The translations under genes were made by a program, and so were the position numbers. From assembly GCF_013423485.1 (NCBI RefSeq), contig NZ_JABFFR010000022.1, positions 1-39,122 of the forward strand: a stretch of 39,122 nt of DNA, written 5' to 3'. The notes under the pieces are model-generated. The model had not been told where the DNA came from. It made no database searches and was given only the letters and a program-made list of their open reading frames with translations. Within the stretch, counting starts at the first letter, position 1. Every line of letters starts with the position of its first letter. This DNA comes from Azospirillum oleiclasticum (GTDB taxonomy: Bacteria > Pseudomonadota > Alphaproteobacteria > Azospirillales > Azospirillaceae). Positions 16,549 to 24,916 of this stretch are shown one piece after another.

Positions 16549-17567
16549 CGCCGCTCCTCCCCATCCTGCTGACGGGCCTGCACGTACTGGAAGACCATGA
16601 TGGGGACCACCAGGAACAGCAGCAACGCGATGGCGACGGCCGACGCCACCGGCCAGTCGCGGTTGGAGAAGAACTCGTTCCACAGCACGCGGCCGATCAT
16701 CAGCGTGTCCGGCCCGCCGAGCAGCTCGGGGATGACGAACTCGCCCACCGCCGGGATGAAGACCAGCAGCGAGCCGGCGACGATGCCGGGCAGCGACAGC
16801 GGCAGCGTCACCTTCAGGAAGGCTTCCCACGGCTTGCAGCCGAGATCGGCCGCCGCCTCCAGCAGAACCGGGTCCAGCTTCTCCAGCGTCGCGTAGAGCG
16901 GCAGGATCATGAAGGGAAGGTAGGAGTAGGTGATGCCGATGTAGACGGCGACGTCGGAGTACAGAAGCTCCCAGTTGCTGTCGACCAGCCCCACCGCACC
17001 CAGCATGTTGGCCAGCACGCCGTTGGCCTTGAGGATGCCGATCCACGCGTACACCCGGATCAGGAAGGAGGTCCAGAAGGGCAGGATGATCAGCATCATC
17101 AGCGGCCCGCGCATGGACGGCTTCGCCCGCGCGATGGCGTAGGCCATGGGATAGCCCAGCAGCAGGCACAGCAGCGTCGACACCGCCGCCATCTTCAGCG
17201 AGGACAGGTACGCATAGATGTACAGGTCGTCGGTGAGGAGGCGCAGGTAGGTGGACAGGTTCAGCGTGATCTGGAGCTTCCACTGCTCCAGGTCGGTGTC
17301 CTCCAGCAGCTGGACGATGTCGGAATAGGGAGGCTGCGCGATCACCGCGTCGGAGAAGCTGATGCGGAAGACGATCAGGAAGGGGACGAGGAAGAACAGG
17401 AACAGCCAGAGATAGGGGGCGGCGATCACCAGTCCCCGGCCCCACAGGCCGACGCGGCGCAGCAACGCCACGACGGCCGCGGCGGCGGTGGACAGGAAGG
17501 CGGGAACGCCCGGCGGGTTGCCGCCGCTCATGCGGTCGCCCAGGGGAAGGAAGCCGTTGCGGCTCAT
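16545..17567 (-). CDS. potH: putrescine ABC transporter, permease PotH
   Basis: A 340-residue permease, partner of PotI in the channel. It has an extra N-terminal stretch of about 40 residues, then six helices. APYLWLFLFFLVPFLIVFRISFSD is the first helix region. A large loop follows (residues about 75-110). FWTSFLIRVYAWIGILK and the EAA loop LEAAADLGCKPWEAFLKVTLP are typical of PotB/PotH. It ends in the ATGA overlap with potI and starts 13 bases after potG. The ATG at 17567 has a weak ribosome-binding site; a second Met at residue 13 is an alternative start. Confidence 0.93.
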   Translation of the reverse strand: MSRNGFLPLGDRMSGGNPPGVPAFLSTAAAAVVALLRRVGLWGRGLVIAAPYLWLFLFFLVPFLIVFRISFSDAVIAQPPYSDIVQLLEDTDLEQWKLQITLNLSTYLRLLTDDLYIYAYLSSLKMAAVSTLLCLLLGYPMAYAIARAKPSMRGPLMMLIILPFWTSFLIRVYAWIGILKANGVLANMLGAVGLVDSNWELLYSDVAVYIGITYSYLPFMILPLYATLEKLDPVLLEAAADLGCKPWEAFLKVTLPLSLPGIVAGSLLVFIPAVGEFVIPELLGGPDTLMIGRVLWNEFFSNRDWPVASAVAIALLLFLVVPIMVFQYVQARQQDGEERR

Positions 17568-17580
17568 CGTACGGCCCCCG

Positions 17581-18735
17581 TCACTGCGCCAGCACGACGC
17601 CGGCGAAGGGGCGCCAGCTCAGATGCACCTCGTCGTCCCAGGTCAACGGCATGTCAACCCGGCGGGTCACGTTGGGCGCGGTCACCCGCACCGTCTTCCC
17701 GGTGTGGAGCTGGATGATGTAGATGGATGCGTCGCCGAGATAGGCGATCTCGCGCACGATGCCGCGGGTGGCGTTGCGCCCGCCCCCGTCCGGCGGCGGG
17801 TCCTTGGACAGCAGCACCTTCTCCGGCCGCACCGCGACCGAGACCTGCGTCCCGATGGGCATGGGCACGCCGTGATTGATGTAGAGGTCGCAGCCGGCCT
17901 CGTCCGAGCGGATCAGCACATGGTCCGGCTCGTCCTCCACCACCCGGCCCTCGAACATGTTCACGTCGCCGATGAACTCCGCCACGAAGCGGCTGCCCGG
18001 ATACTCGTACACCTCGGTCGGCGTGCCGGTCTGGACGATGTAGCCCTGGTTCATCACGGCGATGCGGCTGGACATGGTCATCGCCTCCTCCTGGTCGTGG
18101 GTGACCACGATGAAGGTGATGCCCAGCTTCTCCTGCAGGTTCACCAGCTCGAACTGCGTCTTCTCGCGCAGCCGCTTGTCCAAGGCTCCCAGCGGCTCGT
18201 CCAGCAGCAGCAGCTTCGGCCGCTTGACCAGCGCGCGGGCGAGGGCCACGCGCTGGCGCTGGCCGCCGGAAAGCTGGTGCGGCCGGCGCTTGGCGAAGCG
18301 GTCGAGCTGCACCAGAGCCAGCATCTCCGCCACACGGTCGCGGATCTGCGCCGCCGGCATGCGGTCCTGCTTCAGGCCGAAGGCGACGTTCTGCTCCACC
18401 GACATGTGCGGGAACAGGGCGTAGGATTGGAACATCATGTTGACCGGCCGCTCGTAGGGCGGCACCTCGGTCATATCGACGCCATCGATGAAGATGCGCC
18501 CCTCGCTCGGCCGTTCGAAGCCGGCCAGCATGCGCAGCAGCGTCGTCTTGCCGGAGCCGGAGCCGCCGAGCAGGGCGAAGAACTCGTTGCGGTAGATCGA
18601 CAGGCTGACGTCGTCCACGGCCACGAAGTCGCCGAACCGCTTGGTCACCTTCTCGATCCGCACATAGGGGACCGCCTTGGGGTCCTGCCACGGCTCCAGC
18701 CGTGCCGGATTGCGAATCACCTGGGCCGTGGCCAT
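17581..18735 (-). CDS. potG: putrescine ABC transporter, ATP-binding protein PotG
   Basis: A 384-residue ATPase that drives the polyamine importer. The N-terminal ABC domain has Walker A GGSGSGKTT (about residues 57-65), a Q-loop in MMFQSYALFPHM, the signature LSGGQRQRVA, Walker B LLLLDEPLGALD and the switch His in VVTHDQEEA. The C-terminal third is the TOBE/regulatory domain of the PotA/PotG type (SVAVRPEKV onward). The length matches the family. Start ATG 18735 follows GGGGAGA. A terminator-like hairpin separates it from potF, so it probably receives only part of the potF transcript. Confidence 0.94.
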   Translation of the reverse strand: MATAQVIRNPARLEPWQDPKAVPYVRIEKVTKRFGDFVAVDDVSLSIYRNEFFALLGGSGSGKTTLLRMLAGFERPSEGRIFIDGVDMTEVPPYERPVNMMFQSYALFPHMSVEQNVAFGLKQDRMPAAQIRDRVAEMLALVQLDRFAKRRPHQLSGGQRQRVALARALVKRPKLLLLDEPLGALDKRLREKTQFELVNLQEKLGITFIVVTHDQEEAMTMSSRIAVMNQGYIVQTGTPTEVYEYPGSRFVAEFIGDVNMFEGRVVEDEPDHVLIRSDEAGCDLYINHGVPMPIGTQVSVAVRPEKVLLSKDPPPDGGGRNATRGIVREIAYLGDASIYIIQLHTGKTVRVTAPNVTRRVDMPLTWDDEVHLSWRPFAGVVLAQ

Positions 18736-18796
18736 CGTCGTCGGTCTCCCCTTTCCCCTCCCCGGCCGCGCAGGAACCGACGGCCGGTCATGAAAA

Positions 18797-18835
18797 CGCC
18801 CCGCCCGCCGTCCGCTGGGATGGCCGGGCGGGGCG
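18797..18835 (-). terminator. intra-operon terminator or attenuator between potF and potG
   Basis: On the minus strand an 11-bp GC stem (18825-18835 paired with 18797-18807, 17-base loop) is followed by TTTT. It lies 25 bases after the potF stop. This is a good intrinsic terminator with a short T run. It probably lets only part of the transcripts continue into potGHI, so that the binding protein is made in excess. Confidence 0.75.
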
Positions 18836-18860
18836 TGCCCGCGTCACATCGCCGGACGAC

Positions 18861-19964
18861 TCAGCGCCCGGTCTTCACCTTGGTCCAGATGCGCGTGCGC
18901 ATGCGGTCGACCTGCGGCTTCACCGCGCTGATGGTGAACAGGCGAACGCCCTCCGCCTCCGTCGGGAAGACGGCGCTGTCGGTGCGGATGCTTTCCTCCA
19001 CCATCGGCAGCGAGCCGGGGATGGCGTTGCCGTACTGCACGGAGTTGGTGATCGCCGCCATCTGCTTGGGGTCGAGCACATGGTTGATCAGGGCGTGCGC
19101 GCCGTCCTTGTTGGGGGCGTCGGCCGGGATCGCCATGGTGTCCCACCAGGCCTGCGCGCCCTCCTTCGGGATCACGTATTCGACCTTCAGGCCCTGCCCG
19201 GCCTCCTTGGCACGCGCCTTGGCCTGCTTCACATCGCCGGAGTAGCCCACCACCACGCAGGCGTCGCCGCCGGCCAGCAGGTTGATGTTCTGCCCGGTGA
19301 CGAACTGCTTCACGTAGGGGCGGATCGACATCAGGACCTTCTCGGCCTCGTCGTGGTCCGCCTTCTTCTCTGAGTTCGGGTCGATGCCGAGGTAGTGGAA
19401 GACGGTCGGGATCACATCGACCGCCGAATCGAGGATGGTGATTCCGCAGGGCGCCAGCTTCTTCGCCACCTCCGGCTTGAACACCAAATCCCAGGAATTG
19501 AGCGGCGCGTCGGGCATCAGCGCCTTGATCTTGTCCGGCAGGATGCCGATGCCGATGGTGCCGCCGAGATAGGGAACGGCGAACTTGTTGCCGGGGTCGG
19601 AGCTTTCCAGCAGCTTGAGGATCGCCGGGTTGACGTTCGCCAGGTTCGGGATCTTCGCTTTGTCGAGCGGCGCCACCACCTTCGCCTGGATCAGGCGCGA
19701 CAGCGCCGGCTCGGCGGTCGGCACGATGATGTCGTACCCGGACTTGCCCACCAGCACCTTCTGCTCCAGCAACTCGAGGCTGTCGTAGAGGTCCACCTTC
19801 GTGGGGTAGCCGGTGGCCTTGGTGAAGTCCGGCAGCGTGCTCTCGGCCAGATAGTCGTTCCAGATGTAGATGTTGACCGGCTTCTTGTCCTGCGCCGAGG
19901 CGGTGCCGACAAGGGCCGTGATCGCCGCCGCCGCGGCGAGACCGAGCGCGATTCGTGTTTTCAT
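18861..19964 (-). CDS. potF: putrescine ABC transporter, periplasmic binding protein PotF
   Basis: A 367-residue periplasmic binding protein for putrescine or spermidine. The signal peptide ends at ASA-Q near residue 24. The mature start VNIYIWNDYLAESTLPDFTKATG is the classic PotD/PotF opening. PTAEPALSRL, VPYLGGTIGIG and VGYSGDVKQA mark the hinge and ligand pocket; acidic and aromatic residues in YSGD and WWDTMAIP would hold the polyamine amines. I chose ATG 19964 over GTG 19979 because it gives a standard signal peptide and follows GGGGAA. It lies 154 bases after puuA, the next gene upstream. Confidence 0.93.
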   Translation of the reverse strand: MKTRIALGLAAAAAITALVGTASAQDKKPVNIYIWNDYLAESTLPDFTKATGYPTKVDLYDSLELLEQKVLVGKSGYDIIVPTAEPALSRLIQAKVVAPLDKAKIPNLANVNPAILKLLESSDPGNKFAVPYLGGTIGIGILPDKIKALMPDAPLNSWDLVFKPEVAKKLAPCGITILDSAVDVIPTVFHYLGIDPNSEKKADHDEAEKVLMSIRPYVKQFVTGQNINLLAGGDACVVVGYSGDVKQAKARAKEAGQGLKVEYVIPKEGAQAWWDTMAIPADAPNKDGAHALINHVLDPKQMAAITNSVQYGNAIPGSLPMVEESIRTDSAVFPTEAEGVRLFTISAVKPQVDRMRTRIWTKVKTGR

Positions 19965-20085
19965 GACGCTGTTCCCCACCGGAATTCAACACGGACGCGC
20001 CCCGCCGGCACCGTGGCCGCGGCACGCGCCCGTATTGCATCGGCGGGCGCGGCGAATGTCAACGAAAAGGGGGCAGTCTCTGAAA

Positions 20086-20114
20086 TCCCTCGCCCGCCAC
20101 CGGCGGACGAGGGA
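20086..20114 (-). terminator. terminator after the puuA-like gene
   Basis: A 13-bp stem with one G-T pair (20102-20114 with 20086-20098, 3-base loop) starts four bases after the puuA-like stop on the minus strand. It is followed by ATTTC, a weak T-rich tail. It probably limits read-through into potF, which would then need its own promoter in the gap 19965-20085. Confidence 0.65.
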
Positions 20115-20118
20115 GTTG

Positions 20119-21462
20119 CTACACGTTCAGCAGCAGGTTCTCCCGCTCCCAGGAGCTGATGACGCGGTGGTAGGCCTCGTACTCCGCCTGCTTGACGCAG
20201 GTGACGGCGTCCAGGAACTTCTCGCCCAGCACCTCCTTCAGCGGCTTGCAGGCGTTGAACTTGGACAGGGCGTCGCCCTGGTGGCGCGGCAGTGTGAAGG
20301 CGAGGCGGTAGGCGGAGCCCTTCACCGGGTCCGACGGCTCCATCCCCTGCACCATGCCGATGTACCCGCAGGCGAGCGACGCGGCGATGGCGAGGTAGGG
20401 GTTGGCGTCGGCCCCCGCCACCCGATTCTCCACCCGGCGCGCGTCGGGCGGCGACACCGGCACGCGCAGGCCGGTGGTCCGGTTGTCGCGCCCCCAGTGC
20501 ACGTTGATCGGCGCGTCGGAGTTGGGCACCAGCCGGCGGTAGGAGTTCACGTTGGGCGCCAGCAGCGGCATCGCGTAGGGCAGGAACTTCTGCAACCCGG
20601 CCAGATGGGCCATGAACAGCGGGCTGTCGGTGCCGTCGGGGTTGGCGAACAGGTTGCGGCCGCTTTCCTTGTCCACCACCGACTGGTGGATGTGCATGGC
20701 GCTGCCCGGCTCGTTCTGCATGGGCTTGGCCATGAAGGTGGCGTAGACCTGATGGCGGATCGCCGCCTCGCGCGCCGTGCGTTTGAACAGGAAGGCCTGG
20801 TCGGCCAGCTCCAGCGGGTCGCCGTGGTTGAAGTTGATCTCGATCTGCGCGGCCCCGGCCTCGTGGGTCAGGGTGTCGATGTCGATGTCCTGCGTCTCGC
20901 AGAAGTCGTAGATGTCCTCGAAGATCGGGTCGAACTCGTTGACCGCGTCGATTCCGAAGGCCTGCCGGCCGCTTTCCACCCGTCCGTTGCGCCCGACCGG
21001 CGGCACCAGCGGGTAGTCGGGGTCCTTGTTGACCTGGACCAGGAAGAACTCCAGCTCCGGCGCCACCATCGGCTTCCAGCCGCGCTCGTCGTAGAGCGAC
21101 AGCACCCGCTTCAGCACATGGCGGGGCGAGATGTCGACGGGGCTGCCGTCGGCGTAGACGCAATCGGTGATGACCTGCGCCGTCGGCTCCTTGTACCAGG
21201 GGACGAAGCGGATCGTCCGTTCGTCGGGGATCATGTAGATGTCGGAATTCTCGTCCGACGTGACGTCCTCGTCGTCCGGGAACTCGCCGGTGACCGTCTG
21301 TACGAAGATCGCCTCGGGCAGCCTCAGCCCGCGGTCGCGCAGGATGCGCAGGAACTTCTCGGCGGGAACGATCTTCCCCCGCGCGATGCCCGACATGTCG
21401 GGCACGAGGCATTCCACCTCGGTAATGCGGTTCTTCTTGATGAAGTCATCCATGAATCCCAT
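20119..21462 (-). CDS. puuA: glutamine synthetase family protein, probable gamma-glutamylputrescine synthetase
   Basis: A 447-residue member of the glutamine synthetase superfamily. By context it joins glutamate to putrescine with ATP, the first step of the Puu pathway. The beta-grasp N-domain (VECLVPDMSGIARGKIVP) is followed by the catalytic domain: APELEFFLV, AAQIEINFNHGDPLELAD, GSAMHIHQSVVD, NSYRRLVPNSDAPINVHWGRDNR and ENRVAGADANPYLA. The metal Glu residues and ammonia- and ATP-site residues are in place. It lacks the adenylylation Tyr region of housekeeping GlnA. The ATG at 21462 is chosen; ATG 21453 is an alternative. It faces the PuuB-like gene across 155 bases. The exact amine substrate is inferred from neighbours. 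Confidence 0.85.
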   Translation of the reverse strand: MGFMDDFIKKNRITEVECLVPDMSGIARGKIVPAEKFLRILRDRGLRLPEAIFVQTVTGEFPDDEDVTSDENSDIYMIPDERTIRFVPWYKEPTAQVITDCVYADGSPVDISPRHVLKRVLSLYDERGWKPMVAPELEFFLVQVNKDPDYPLVPPVGRNGRVESGRQAFGIDAVNEFDPIFEDIYDFCETQDIDIDTLTHEAGAAQIEINFNHGDPLELADQAFLFKRTAREAAIRHQVYATFMAKPMQNEPGSAMHIHQSVVDKESGRNLFANPDGTDSPLFMAHLAGLQKFLPYAMPLLAPNVNSYRRLVPNSDAPINVHWGRDNRTTGLRVPVSPPDARRVENRVAGADANPYLAIAASLACGYIGMVQGMEPSDPVKGSAYRLAFTLPRHQGDALSKFNACKPLKEVLGEKFLDAVTCVKQAEYEAYHRVISSWERENLLLNV

Positions 21463-21598
21463 GCAGTGTTCAGTCCGCTCCGACCGGTGGGCAGACCCCT
21501 CCATGCTGTTTCCGATGCCGACACTATGATGCCGAAAGGGTGTCCTGCGCCAGAGCGCAAAGCGATCCGGCCCATCAACGCATTGACGGCGCCCGCAC

Positions 21599-21616
21599 GG
21601 CACCGTATCCGGTGCC
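21599..21616. promoter_or_regulatory. palindrome just before the puuB-like start
   Basis: GGCACCG and CGGTGCC form a perfect 7-bp inverted repeat with a 4-base spacer (TATC), ending one base before the ATG of the PuuB-like gene. It could be a repressor site, or an RNA hairpin that covers the ribosome-binding region. No Shine-Dalgarno sequence is otherwise seen there. Confidence 0.4.
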
Positions 21617-21617
21617 C

Positions 21618-22898
21618 ATGCAGCCGCCCGTCCACACCCGGTCCTGGTACGCCGAGACCGCCAACCCGCACCCCCGCCACCCGGCGCTGGAGGGCGAGAC
21701 GGTGTGCGACGTCTGCGTGGTCGGCGGCGGCTACACCGGGCTGATGACGGCGCTGGAGCTGGCGGAGCGCGGCTACGATGTGGTGCTGCTGGAAGCGGAG
21801 CGCGTGGGCTGGGGTGCCTCCGGGCGCAACGGCGGCCAGCTCATCACCGGCTACAACAAGCCGATGTCCACCATCGAATCCTGGGTGGGCGCGGAGGATG
21901 CGCGACGGCTGTGGGACCTGAACGTCGAGGCGACGGACCTGCTGCGCCGGCGCGTCGAGGCGCACGCCATCGCCTGCGACCTGACCTGGGGCTTCCTCTA
22001 CGCCGCGGTGAAACCGCGACACCTGGACGACATCGCCGCCATCGAGGCGGATCTGGGGGAACGTTACGATTACCGGCTGCTGACGCGGCTGGACCGGGCG
22101 GGCGTCGCCACGGTGGTGCGGTCGGATGCCTATCTCGGCGGTCTGTTCGACGCCGGCAGCGGCCACCTGCACCCGCTGAACTACGCGCTGGGCCTTGCCG
22201 GTGCGGCGGTCGCCGCGAGGGTGCGGCTGTTCGAGGGGAGCCGGGCGCTGGCGGTGGACACCGGGCCGGCGCCGCGGGTGACGACGGCGGGCGGGTCGGT
22301 GCGGGCGCGCTGGCTGGTGTTGGGCTGCAACGCCTACATCGACGGGCTGGCGCCGCGGCTGGAAGGCTGGATCATGCCGGTCGCCACCTACATGATGGCC
22401 ACCGAACCGCTGGGCCGCGCCGCCGCAGCGACGCTGCTGCCGGCCGGTGCCGCGGTCAGCGACATGAACTTCGTGCTGAACTATTTCCGCCGCTCGCCGG
22501 ACCACCGGCTGCTGTTCGGCGGCGGCGTCAGCTATTCGGGGCTGGACCGGCCAGGTCTGCAACTGGCGCTGCGCCGCAAGATGCTGCGCGTCTTCCCGGA
22601 GCTGGACAACGCCCGCATCGACCATGTCTGGGGCGGGCATGTGGCGATCACCATGAACCGCATGCCGCAGGTCGGCCGGCTGTCGCCCACCAGCTTCTAC
22701 GCCCACGGCTATTCCGGGCATGGCGTGGCGCTGGCCGGCATGGCCGGGCGCACCATCGCCGAGGCGGTGGCCGGCACGGCGGAGCGTTTCGACGTCTTCG
22801 CCCGCATCCCACACCATCCGTTTCCCGGCGGACGCTGGTTGCGCACTCCTGCGCTGGTCTTGGCGATGCTTTGGTTCCGGCTGCGCGATCTTTTGTGA
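21618..22898 (+). CDS. puuB: FAD-dependent oxidoreductase, probable gamma-glutamylputrescine oxidase
   Basis: A 426-residue FAD enzyme of the DAO family, likely the second Puu step: oxidation of gamma-glutamylputrescine to the aldehyde with release of ammonia and peroxide. It starts RSWYAETANPHPRHPALEG, as PuuB-type proteins do. The FAD-binding fold is CDVCVVGGGYTGLMTALELAERGYDVVLLEAE (GxGxxG-type motif, about residues 35-40). WGASGRNGGQLITGYNK is the family flavin motif. Near the end FYAHGYSGHGVALAGMAGRTIAEAV binds the flavin again. It is divergent from the puuA-like gene. The substrate is inferred from context. Confidence 0.87.
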   Translation: MQPPVHTRSWYAETANPHPRHPALEGETVCDVCVVGGGYTGLMTALELAERGYDVVLLEAERVGWGASGRNGGQLITGYNKPMSTIESWVGAEDARRLWDLNVEATDLLRRRVEAHAIACDLTWGFLYAAVKPRHLDDIAAIEADLGERYDYRLLTRLDRAGVATVVRSDAYLGGLFDAGSGHLHPLNYALGLAGAAVAARVRLFEGSRALAVDTGPAPRVTTAGGSVRARWLVLGCNAYIDGLAPRLEGWIMPVATYMMATEPLGRAAAATLLPAGAAVSDMNFVLNYFRRSPDHRLLFGGGVSYSGLDRPGLQLALRRKMLRVFPELDNARIDHVWGGHVAITMNRMPQVGRLSPTSFYAHGYSGHGVALAGMAGRTIAEAVAGTAERFDVFARIPHHPFPGGRWLRTPALVLAMLWFRLRDLL

Positions 22899-22995
22899 CG
22901 AAAGTGCCGCCGCGACGTCCCGCGCCTACAATCGCAACGTGGATGCTATACCTTAAGTGGGCTCGTCCGCCCACAACGCCCCGGTCCTCGCGCGC

Positions 22996-24039
22996 ATGAA
23001 CGACACCCCTCCGCTAGACGGCGCCGACACCATCGCTCCGGCCCCCGCGCCGGAGCCCGCTCCGTCGTCTCCCGAGCCGGAACCGGCGGCGCCGTCGGAG
23101 CAGGCCGTGCCCATGCGCGACACCCATTTCGACTTCCAGCACAAGGTCTTCCGCATGCCGGGGGCCTTCTTCAACATCGAGCCGACCTCGAAGGAACCGG
23201 TCCTGAACATCGAGCTGGGCGACCTGAAGGCGGCCCTGCCCTTCAACACGCTGCGCGAATCCTTCGAACTCCCAGCCGAAGGCACCGACTTCAAGCTGCT
23301 GGACACCGTCACGAAGAGCCTGCGCTACGTGAAGGTGATCCGTCCGGGCGAGCAGATTCCGGGCGAACTTCTCGACGGCCGCGCCTCCTGGTCGGTGGAG
23401 GAAAAGCACCGCGCCATCGCTCGCGGCCGGCTGACGGTGCAGCTCGTCTCCTGGATCACCGGAAGCGAGATGATCGTCGTGGACATGGAGGAACTCGACC
23501 AGCTCGTCGAGGACCCGCAGACCAAGACACGTCTGAAGACCGCCTTCCGCGAGATCGCCAGCAAGCTGGGCATCACCGAGAACGCCGAACAGTTCGTGCA
23601 CGACCGTGTCGAGGACTTGGCGCAGGAACTGTCCTACATCGAGGCCTTGCGCGACCGCTTCAAGCAGATCCGACAGATCGCCGACAGTCTGACCAAGCTG
23701 ACGCAGATCTATCGCACCGACCGGACCTTCGTGGCGGAGCTGATGCGGATGCAGGGGCTGATCCGCAAACCGCTGAAGGAGTATGATTCCATCTTCGAGC
23801 AGGCGGACGCCCAGACCGGCGAGATCTTCGGGGCGCTGAAGTCCTTCGACAGCACGGTGACCTTCATCCGCAAGATCCGCGACGATCTGCGCGCCCGGCT
23901 GCTGGAATGGGAGGAGCTGCTGGCGCTTTGGAAGGATGTGCCGGTCGAACGGTCGATGCAGATCGAACACATCCAGAAGCAGACCTACCGCTTCCTCGCC
24001 AGCCGCTACATCGACACCAAGGTGTGGGAGCGGAAGTGA
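22996..24039 (+). CDS. hypothetical protein, helical
   Basis: A 347-residue protein of unknown function. It opens with a Pro/Ala/Glu-rich low-complexity stretch (about residues 12-35). A mixed region follows (HFDFQHKVFRMPGAFFNIEP to about residue 140), then a long, mostly helical and charged part (ELDQLVEDPQTKTRLKTAF to the end) that could form coiled coils. No signal peptide or membrane helix is seen, so it is probably cytoplasmic. I chose the ATG at 22996; a GTG at 22957 is in frame. Neither has a good ribosome-binding site. The phosphatase gene begins 92 bases after it. Codon use is normal for the window. Confidence 0.78.
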   Translation: MNDTPPLDGADTIAPAPAPEPAPSSPEPEPAAPSEQAVPMRDTHFDFQHKVFRMPGAFFNIEPTSKEPVLNIELGDLKAALPFNTLRESFELPAEGTDFKLLDTVTKSLRYVKVIRPGEQIPGELLDGRASWSVEEKHRAIARGRLTVQLVSWITGSEMIVVDMEELDQLVEDPQTKTRLKTAFREIASKLGITENAEQFVHDRVEDLAQELSYIEALRDRFKQIRQIADSLTKLTQIYRTDRTFVAELMRMQGLIRKPLKEYDSIFEQADAQTGEIFGALKSFDSTVTFIRKIRDDLRARLLEWEELLALWKDVPVERSMQIEHIQKQTYRFLASRYIDTKVWERK

Positions 24040-24131
24040 CGCGGGGGCAACCCCATCGAATCGTCTCGCAAACGCGAAAATCTGTCACCATGTCCAGTGG
24101 CAAACAGGGGATCTTTCGATAAGGAGGCAGG

Positions 24132-24893
24132 GTGGTTTTCGGCTTCGCGCGCTGGCAGAAGGCGGAACCCGCGGCGGCGGCCGTGCCGCGGGGTGTGCGT
24201 GTCTACGCCGTCGGCGACGTGCATGGACGGCTCGACCTGCTCGACCAGCTGCTCGACCGGATCGAGGCCGACGCCCGCACGGCCGGCGATCGTGCCCGCT
24301 ATCTGGTGTTCCTCGGCGACTATGTGGACCGCGGTCCGCAGTCGCGCGGCGTCATCGAACGGCTGATCGCCGGCCCGCCGCCGGGCTTCGGCGCCATCCA
24401 CCTGAAAGGCAACCACGAGGCGTCGTTCCTTGGGTTCCTGGAGGATGTCCGAGTCGGCCCTGGCTGGTTCCGCTACGGCGGGCTGGCAACGCTGGCCAGC
24501 TACGGCGTGACGCCACCGCCCGAGGACGCGCCGGTGGAACGGCTGCTCCAAGTGCAGGGCGACCTCCGCGAAGCGGTCCCCCCCCATCACCAGCGCTTCC
24601 TGGAGCGGCTGAAACCCAGCGTGACCATCGGCGACTACGTCTTCGTGCACGCCGGCGTGCGCCCTGGCGTGCCGCTGCCGCGCCAGAAGGAAACCGACCT
24701 CCTGTGGATCCGGGAGGAGTTCCTGAAGTCGAACGTCGACCACGGCAAGGTGGTGGTGCACGGCCACACCATCAGCATCGAGCCGGAGCTGCGCGGCAAC
24801 CGCATCGGCATCGACACCGGTGCCTACGCCACCCACCGCCTGACCTGCGTGGTGCTGGAGGACACGGACCGGCGCTTCCTCACCACGGCGTGA
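24132..24893 (+). CDS. metallophosphatase, PP1/Ap4A-hydrolase-like
   Basis: A 253-residue calcineurin-like phosphoesterase of the PPP type. The two-metal site motifs are complete: GDVHGR (about residues 28-33), GDYVDRG (about 62-68), GNHE (about 94-97), a His in VHAGVRPG and VHGHT near the end. Such enzymes in bacteria act on Ser/Thr phosphates of proteins or on diadenosine tetraphosphate; which one applies here is unknown. The GTG at 24132 is supported by AAGGAGG seven bases upstream. It has no signal peptide and should be cytoplasmic. Its upstream neighbour is the helical unknown protein. Confidence 0.92.
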   Translation: MVFGFARWQKAEPAAAAVPRGVRVYAVGDVHGRLDLLDQLLDRIEADARTAGDRARYLVFLGDYVDRGPQSRGVIERLIAGPPPGFGAIHLKGNHEASFLGFLEDVRVGPGWFRYGGLATLASYGVTPPPEDAPVERLLQVQGDLREAVPPHHQRFLERLKPSVTIGDYVFVHAGVRPGVPLPRQKETDLLWIREEFLKSNVDHGKVVVHGHTISIEPELRGNRIGIDTGAYATHRLTCVVLEDTDRRFLTTA

Positions 24894-24916
24894 GCGGGCG
24901 GAGCCGGCGGCATCCC

